DNA from: Cardiocondyla obscurior
Lineage: Eukaryota; Arthropoda; Insecta; Hymenoptera; Formicidae
Assembly (NCBI RefSeq): GCF_019399895.1
Contig: NC_091883.1
Location: 114,501-178,500, forward strand
Direction: 5' to 3'
Length of the DNA: 64,000 bases
Below are positions 20,901 through 29,900 of the stretch, piece after piece (positions within the stretch are counted from its first letter, which is position 1; every line of letters starts with the position of its first letter). Below the pieces are notes generated by a model that made no database searches, had not been told where the DNA came from, and saw nothing but the letters and a program-made list of their open reading frames with translations. Both the position numbers and the translations under genes were made by a program.

Positions 20901-23900
20901 CAGCCATCTTTTCCGCTTCTATGCTCGAAATCAGTCAGAAAAAATTGATTGATAGTCTCATTGTCTTTCGATATTTATGCAAATTTTGCGGGGGCCGACG
21001 CCCCCCACTGCGTCTCCAAGCGCAAATCAAAACCTCCGCGTAACGTACCCTCCGAGAAACGCGACATAATTTGAGACCATAATTTTTTAATACATTTCTT
21101 GCTTTTCATTTACATAAAGAATCAAATAATTCTCACTTGCAACGTCATTCTAGCTTTCTTTATTATTTAATAAATAAATAATGAAGAAAAACCGAATGAC
21201 GTTACAAGTGAGAATTATTACTTCTTATGTTGATGGAAAGAAATTATTATTAATTAATTTGTAACGAGGTAGGCACCTACCTCGTCCCGGCAAACGTCGG
21301 CCGGCCCGTCGGACCGAACATCGTCCGGCGGGAATAGGGGCGCGGTGCGCCCCGACCCTTTTAAACACCGCGAGTATTAACGCGCAGCGCGCCGTTACAA
21401 ACGAGCGTACCGCCGTCCCGCGTCGCGCGAAAAGTAATACTATTAACGACCGCAACGAGCGCTGCGACGCCAACCCCCGGGAACCCGAGCATCCCGGGCC
21501 ACGCAAAAGATCGAATAAAAAGGCCGGATACCGAGCGATCGGGAGCAGTCTTCCGATCTACTGAGCTCCGTACCGGATCTCCGCTCAGTAGCTTCCTAGA
21601 CAACCAGCAAACCTTAGGAGTCGCTAAGAACGGGGGTCGAGCGTTCTCGGCCTCCGCCAAGGGTTCTTGGCCGCGACACCGCCTCCTTTCCTTCAAGTTA
21701 TCAGGTTGCCGGTCACGACGGATAACGCGGGGTGAAGCGTGCTTCGCCTCCGCCGAGCGTTCTCGGCTTATCCCGCGGCAGACGCCCTGGCAACATCTCA
21801 AACCGTTTAGGCGGTTCCTGACGAGCGCGGCGCAATCCGGAAGTGAAGGGTCCTTCGTCTTTGCCGAGCGTTCTCGGCGATTGCCACCCGCGCTCCCGCT
21901 CCTAAGAAACCGCGGTCCACAGTAGGGGCCCCTCGTTAGAACACCGCGATTAGACTCACGCGACCGACGAAACTCTGTTTACGTCGCCTGTGCGACAAGC
22001 GCCGCGGCCTAAACATACCTGTATAGAAAACTTGTAAATAGAGAGCCAAAAATAAATGTAAATAGTCAAAGAAATATACACGAGACTCCGATTACTTTCG
22101 TTCCTTCCCGCGGACACCCCGGCCGGTCCTAGATACGCGCGACGACTCACCGATTACCGCGGCGAGTCGCTTGACCGTGTTTGGCCACACGGAGGGGAGA
22201 AAGGAGGGTGTTACAAATTAACAAATGCTTAATTAATGGATAATTGTAATATTTTGTGTAGCGTGCGTAACAGGTCATCTGAGTCGCGGTTTCGTCGCGG
22301 GTTCTCTACGTCTGAGTCTGAGTTACGCCGTCCCTGCCTACCATGTGTAGCCGTCCGGTGAGTAGTTAATTATAAAATTTTATAACTCGAAAACGAAGCC
22401 TCGGAAAAATTTTTCGAAGAGGAAAAATAATCTCAAAATTATCTAAACAACATGTCCTTTCACGGACACTATAGTTGTTTTGAATCACCCTGTATATCCA
22501 AAAAATTGAAGAAAAGAGGAATTATTTCATCATCAGATTGACTGATTGTTCATCTTCAAATTTACGCTACTGCTTTAATTCTGTGTTATCGCTTTAAATT
22601 TATGACACCAACCGTCTTTGATGTTTTCAGTCGTTACTGGATATCTTATTTTTATTATTTTCGCTGGTGATCATTGCACAACATCGGCCTGCTTCGGCAA
22701 TTTCTCTGTGTTTTAATTTTGTAATATTACATGAATTTTGTCTTATTTCTTTATCTGGTTTTATTTCTCTCGAGATTTTTCCATGGCAGAGACACCTTCC
22801 CTGGTTTTCTTTATCTGAGGTAATAAAATCGAGAGGTCATGGTAACCATACTCTTTTACTAAACAGGGAGAATTTTCTAATTACCAACAAATGCGTGGTC
22901 CCCTGTGTTTCGTTTTATGACTTTACTGATTAGCCATAAGTATTAATGAATGTTAATAGCATTTAATTAATTAGAAAAGAAAAGGTCAGCAGAAATGTGT
23001 TACTCTTGCTCACAGTTTAAAAAGATAAGTTTATTTTAACAAAATAAAATTTAAAGAAAACAAAACATTATAAAAAGAAATTATACAAAAATCTTTCACC
23101 GCTTTGTTGCGCGCGGACAAGGCTCGGTTAATCGAGTTATAAAATAACGATAATGCAAAAGCACTTGCAGCAGATTTGTCGGTAGCAGACAGTTCAATTT
23201 TTAATACGAACACTAGATGATCTTGACGCATCAAGACTCAGATTGCGACTGACTATTTGGCTCGGATTGTTGCAAAGCCTTGCTAACCTGCCTTTGTTCT
23301 TAAGGGCGAGCGCATAATATTACGAGATGGCCCGAGTTCAGAAAAATGACACTTATGAGGTTGCCTACGTGACCGGATAAGATGTTATAAACATCTCGGC
23401 GCCAGTAAGACAATAAAAAGAAAAAGAAAACAAAGAAAGATTCTAGGCTCTTAAAGGGCTATTATTTTTGCATTTTGAGTGGTTTCTTTTTTTTTATAAA
23501 CATTCTGCCCGCCTCGTTCTAGCTATGAACGAAATACTTATTGTTACATTTTCATGCCTCGGTCGCACGAGATGCATGGCTTTCGTCATCCTTTGCAAAC
23601 AATGGAATGACTTTAACGACGGGGCGCGTATAAGTAGATATAGCAGTTTTTATAGTTACTACACGAACCTGACCGTCAGCGCCAGGATGTGTAGCAATAA
23701 TGCGACCAAGGGGCCATTTCGAGGGAGCAGTGCTTTCTTCGCGAATTAAGCATAATGAATTAATTTTTAAGTTCTTTCCCGCAACAGGCCATTTATTTCT
23801 GATGTTTAGAGTCGGGATATATTCTGTGGACCAGCGCCGCCAGAAATGGTTCCTCATTCTTTGCATAAGTTGCCACCGCTTTAATCGATTTTCTGGCACA

Positions 23901-26900
23901 TCCTCCAGCGAGGGTTCAGGTATTACATTTAATGCTTGACCTATTAAAAAGTGACCTGGCGTGAGGACCTCAAAATCTTCTGGGTCATCGGAGATTGAGG
24001 TCAAAGGTCTTGAATTAAGACAAACTTCTACCTGCGTTAAAAAGGTAGCTAACTCTTCATAAGTAACAGTCGCATCTCCGATTACCCGTCGAATGTGAAA
24101 TTTCGCAGATTTCACTGCTGCTTCCCATATTCTTTCAAAGTGAGGAGCACTGGGTGGGTTGAAATGCTAATGCACTCTTTTGTTAGTTAAACTATCCTTA
24201 ACTAAGGCATCATGCGTTAAGTGCCGTACAAAATCTCTCAGTTGCGCATCTGCTCCCACGAAATTTGTACCTCGATCGCTATACAGATGTGCACATGATC
24301 TGCGTCTCGAAACGAATCGCCGGAACGCTGCTAAGAAAGCTTCGGTCGAATAATCTGATACGGCTTCTATATGTACTGTTCTAGTTAAAAAGCAGACAAA
24401 AATAGCAATAAATCTCTTATAAGCTTTTTGGCCTCGACCCTTTGATGTTCGCATCATTATGGGTCCCGCGTAATCTAGACCCGTGTTGAAAAATGGAGGC
24501 AGTGGGGAGATTCTGGCACGCGGTAAATCTCTCATAAGTGGGAAGCATGCTGTTCCCTTCCAAAGTATGCGTTTTGCGCATTTATGTATAAATGACTTAA
24601 TAATTTGACGCCCGCCAAGAATCCAGTAACGCTGGCAAATGGTTGCTAAAGTTAACTGCACGCCGCCGTGCAGAGTCATACGATGGCACTTATCGATGAT
24701 TAATTTCGATAAATGAGACTCCTTGCTAAGAATGATCGGGTGTCTGATTGTAATTAAATGGCGAGTGTTGTAGTCGGCCCCCCATTCTAAGAATCCCATT
24801 TTTATCTAGAAATGGATTTAGTTTTAATAATGTGCCCTGTCAAGATAATATGCGTCTATTTTTGATTGCCTTAATTTCGTTATGGAAAAACATATCTTGC
24901 GAATGCTCAATCCAGCAATTTTTAGCATCCTCCAGCTCACTTGGCTTGAGATTTTGTTTTAAACTTTTTGATTTTTGCAAATAATTCGATAACCAACGAC
25001 GGCACCATGCGGTAATATGCAATAATTGTGTTAAAGAGGAGAACCGCAAAAGCATTTTGTTTTCCTGAATTCGATTCTCTATTACATGTACCCTAGCAGG
25101 TCGTTCTTCTTAAAATGTGCGCGGTACCTCTTGATTAAATAGTCGGACACTTAATTCGTCATACGAGGATAACTAAGCCGGCCCGGTCCACCACGACGGG
25201 TGGGCTGCTAGTTCCGAAGGAGAGATTCCCTGCGATGCGCAATCGGCCGGGTTTTCGTTGCCCGGCACGTGCTATCATTGAGCATCTGGCAATGTTTCTT
25301 GTATTTCTGTTACTCTATTCGCAACATTTGTTGATCAGCGTGACGAATGGCCCCGTATCCATGCCAATGCTACAGTGGAATCGGACCATAAATACGTTTT
25401 ATCAATATTGAAACGTGCTGCAAATTTTATTTTATTTACTAATCGTACTAATAACGCTGCTGCATTTAACTTTAATCGCGGTGGGGACACGGTTTTTAAC
25501 CGCGCAACCTTTGTTTTAGATTGCAAAAGCAATATTTTTGAAAAATTAAATTCATCATATTCGTTTGGACCACTCCAGATAACTTACAAGTATACGATCG
25601 CAGCAAAGGCCCTTTCTGAAACGTCTGAAAACTCATGTATTTCTATATGGCAATTTGTGGTGAGCGTATTTAGCCACCGAGACAATGCAATTTTGTGTAG
25701 TTTGGTAAGATCCGCGTGAAACTTTATCCAGAAGTTTTGCTCCTCTTCTGGCAAAGGTTCGTCCCAATCTAAATTCTTTAACCATAAGGATTGAATGAAA
25801 ATTTTTGCGCAAATAATTACCGGTGCTATCCATCCGAGAGGATTCAACAATTGAGCAACTTCCGATAAAACGTTTCTCTTTGTATAAACATTTTCTGCTT
25901 TTAAATGAGTATGAAAAGCAAATGTATCGATTTTAGGATTCCAACGCATGCCTAAAATCGGGTGCCTCTCAATGGACTGCCAAACAACAGGCTCATTTTT
26001 ACATTCCACCCAGGGTAATTCGTTTTCCATTAATTTGGAACTTGCAGCCCATTTCTTTAAAGGAATACCGCCCACCGTGCAAATCGCGATTAATTCTTTT
26101 ATTAAATTGCGCCTTTCTACTACGGAGTTTGCCCCTGTGAGAATGTCGTCCATGTATGTTTCCAACTGCAATACGAAAGCCCCAACAGGAAATTTTTCCT
26201 TTTCATCCTCCGCGAGTTGCTGCAACACGCGTAAGACTAAAAAGGATGCACAAGCAAGGCCATATGTTAAAATATTTAATTGGTAATCGCTTATATTTTC
26301 AGCAGGGTCATTACGCCAAACGATTCGTTGCATATTTTTGTTTTTATTGGCAACTAAAATTTGTCTATACATTTTTTCAATATCTGTTACTAAAGCAAAT
26401 CTATGCAGACGCCAGTTTGTTATAATAGTAGGCAATTCTGGCAGCAAATTTTTTCCGGTCAATAAAACATTATTCAAGGATGCATCTTGAACTAATTGAG
26501 CCGATCTATTAAATACTACGCGTATTTTTATTTTTTCGTCTGCATGTTTTACAACACAGTGATGCGGCAAATAGCAATATGATCCGTCCGACAGCGCGGG
26601 TGCGGTTACTTTAGACAAATGTTCCAGCTGCTAGTATTCTGTCATAAATTCATTATTCAATGCACGAAGCTGTGGTTGTCTACTTAGTCGTTTTTCTAAA
26701 GCCTGAAACATTCTCACAGTTATACGACGGGAATTTTCAAAACTTGGAACTGCGTCCGAAAATGGTAATTGGACTACATAACGCTCAGTCTCATTTCTGC
26801 GATGAGTATTGACAAAAAGCTTTTCGCATTCTAATTCTTCCGCAGTTAAGGCCGGAGTAGCTTTTTTTATTTTTTCCTGCTGCCAAAATTGCTTTATTAA

Positions 26901-29900
26901 TTCGGATAATTCTATGCCTGTATTACAATGATGCACGGCCACGATTTTACCTGCTGACTCACTGCCCGCCGTTCCGGAAAGCACCCATTCTAACGCAGTT
27001 TTAATAGCAATCGGAGTATTAACGCTTTCTTTTCGTATTCCTTCTTCCAATACAATTGAATAAATTTCCGCGCTTAAAACTAATTCAATATTTAACGCTG
27101 TACGATAGTCTGGATCAGCTAATTCCAGTCCAAGTAAATGCGGCCATACGCTATGTATGTTTTCTAAGCTAATTCCGGGAACGGTAAGTCGAGACAAAAT
27201 CAAGACTGAAATCTGCAGCGTGAATGAAATTTTTGTTCCGGATTCTATGTTGAAGATTACACGACCACGACTATTTACTTTGCCGCCAATACCAAAAATT
27301 GGTGTGGAATTTGCAGAACGCGGAAGCTGCAATTTTTGTATCAAAGATTCAGAGGCTAGCGAAACCTCTGAACCAGGGTCGATAAGCGCGCGCACTGCCT
27401 GTTTTTTGCCAAACTTATCTTTAACAAAGACTCTCTCAGTTGCCAGAAGCACTCGTTTTCGCTCTACGAGATTTCGCATGTGGAGAGCCACTGCTCCATT
27501 TGCGCTGATCCCGGATGGCTTTTCTGCTGTTTCCGAGTACCTCGGCGGTGCCGTCCCGGGGTTGACGATCCTGCTGGAGGCCGAAGCGAGGTGCTTTGTT
27601 GTGCGATGTTCGATGGCTCGATTTCCTGCGGCTCGTTGCTCTGCAGCTTGGTGCTCTGCGGCTCGGTGCTCTGCGGCACGGTACTCTACGGCACGATGCT
27701 CTGCAACTCGGTTCTCTGCGGCGGTAGCACTGACTCGAGGTCGCATGTTGGCAGATGATAGGCAGGCCTCATGGATTGTGGATTAATGTCTTTTCTTGCA
27801 ATAAGAGCAACTTCTAGTAAAAGGGCACAAATTGATCCAGTGGTTTCCGAAACAATTGAAGCATAATCGATGCTCGATTGCAAATTCTTTTCGAGCATTA
27901 GGCCCCTTTTTCTGGAGTTCTGGGCAGACTAAAATGTAATGAGATCCGAAGCACAAGAAACACGTGTTCGGCTTATCTTTACTCTGCAATGGAGCTGGAT
28001 TAATTAGTAGTGCCCGTGTAACTCGGGATCCAGGGTTGGATTTTTGCAATGAGTCGCGTTCCGTCGGCTGGATTGCCTCCAAGGTTCGGAGACGGTTTTC
28101 CATAAAAACTCTTAGCTCTTTGTACGTCGGTGGATCCGTTGTATTGCCAATTACGAACTCCCACTCTTTGCGAGTATGCGAATCGAAAAGCTCAATGACG
28201 TGATAAATCGTTGTCTTCCACAAGTTTCTGAATACCTTCTAATGCAGCTGTAGTTTGCAGCATTCCATTGAAGATCTTCCTCAATTTTAATAAAAAAAAG
28301 TGTTCTTACTTTTTATTCTGCTTATGTTACAAAAAGTTGGCGCGTCAAGATTGCATTCAGACACTTGTGCGCACTAACTTTTTGTACGTTAATTTGGTGT
28401 TTATTAAGTTTATTATTTTAATAACGATTAGGAATTAATATTATTATTTCATACTTTTATTTTTAAAAAGAAAACTTTTTTTAATGAGAGTAATTTTGTA
28501 CAGATTTTTTAAAATTGTGCTTTTATTCGATTTGGTGGGGTCCGGAAATGCAACGAGACTGTATATAAGTAACACTATGGTTTATTACGAAAAGATAAGA
28601 AAAGAAGATATATCTATGTACATATATACAACGCGAGTATGCGGCGCGAGCGGTTCGTGATTATAATGCTCGCGATCTAGGCACGCGGTGACGGCGTGAC
28701 CGCGGCGCTTGACAGATCTTACGTGCACGTGCCGTTCAGCGGCACGTGCGATCGCGGTGAATTCGGAATCGCGGCGCGAGACAGGTGTTAGCGGTCGCGA
28801 CGTAAGATTCGCCGAAAATACTCGTATGTTCGCGTTACGGTTATGGGCCGCGATGACGGGATTAGATGCACTGGCTTGGTGTCGCGTACTCGAGATCACT
28901 CGGGCGAGACTGAGATCTCTCTACCCCGTGGTCGGCGACGGTGCGATAGGAAAGCTGTTAGAATTCATGACTAACGAGGCTGGTGACCGAGGTCCGAGAT
29001 GACTCGAAGAAGATAAAGTTCGCTCTACCCCTCAAGCTGGCCGTGCCGACGCTTCGGAAGTTCTGAATGCTACATAAGGAATGAGCCCCAGGATCACCTG
29101 GTGGAGACAGAGATCTCTCTATCCTCGGATCGGCTCGAGGTTCTTGGAGATGCTGCTCGCAAGCGAGCGGATCGAGAACGGTCCCGCTGAGCTCCGGCAT
29201 CGCCTCTTTATACTAAAAAGCGATGGGGCCAGGGTTCCGGAGCTCAGCGGGGATACGAACGATCCTGCCGTGACGCCGAGGATCTAGTTGTGGCGCGGTC
29301 GAGAAACGGCGGTCCTCGGCGTCGTCGGCGCGTTCGGCGGCGCTCGGCATACCTCGGCTAAGCCCGTACGTGGACAGTTGCGAAACGATAGCCCGCTTGC
29401 TATCGCCCGTTATCGCGTATGAAAATATAAATGTTTGGGGCGCACCGCGTCCCGGGTCCCCGCCGGCGGTGTTCTGCTCGGCGTCCGGTCGCTGTTCTGA
29501 CCGGAACAACGGTGCAGTTTTCAGATGCACCGTTACAATATTACTATTATTGTAAAGATTTTTTTGTAAAAACATACTAAAACAATTAATATATGTATAC
29601 ATCACGTTTGCTATGCGTACACTTGTAATAATTATATCGAGGTGTCTTGTGACGGGTGTGTTCGCAGGCAACAGACGTGGTTATCAGGAAGTGCATTTTT
29701 GCTTTCCACTTTGTGGGTGGCCTTATCCAATTACTTATTTACACATGGACGTGTAACGATATAATTGTGCAAAGCATGGCTATCTCGGACGCGGCTTATA
29801 ATTCCAAGTGGTATCTTTTGCCCGACAACAGTTCAGGGCGGGCAGTGCGGAAAGGATTAATTATAATGATGATCAGAGCTCGTCGGCCGTGCATCTTAAC

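Larger units (their letters stand above)
14803..22492 (-). mobile_element. DD41D mariner-like transposon, family 2, with three nested insertions
   Basis: Ends CAGGGTGATTC within TA targets (14801-14802 and 22493-22494). The inverted repeats of about 455 bp are nearly identical. Removing the insertions at 15915-17254, 17660-20387 and 21260-22215 leaves about 2.65 kb containing one transposase gene. It inserted into the receptor intron before the three LTR-like elements entered it. Confidence 0.93.
22998..28285 (-). mobile_element. BEL/Pao retrotransposon, 5'-truncated
   Basis: Minus-strand order is gag (zinc fingers), aspartic protease, RT, RNase H, integrase, a C-terminal integrase-linked domain, and 3' LTR. 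The gag N-terminus and 5' LTR are missing beyond 28285. Multiple stops and frameshifts show it is inactive. It lies in the receptor's third intron. Confidence 0.9.

Noticed and set aside
22667..22933. Extra odorant receptor exon in the 20-kb intron
   Set aside because: It begins after a plausible TTTTCAG, but its frame does not match the conserved sequence expected between exons 9249-9572 and 29668-29943, which already join in phase.
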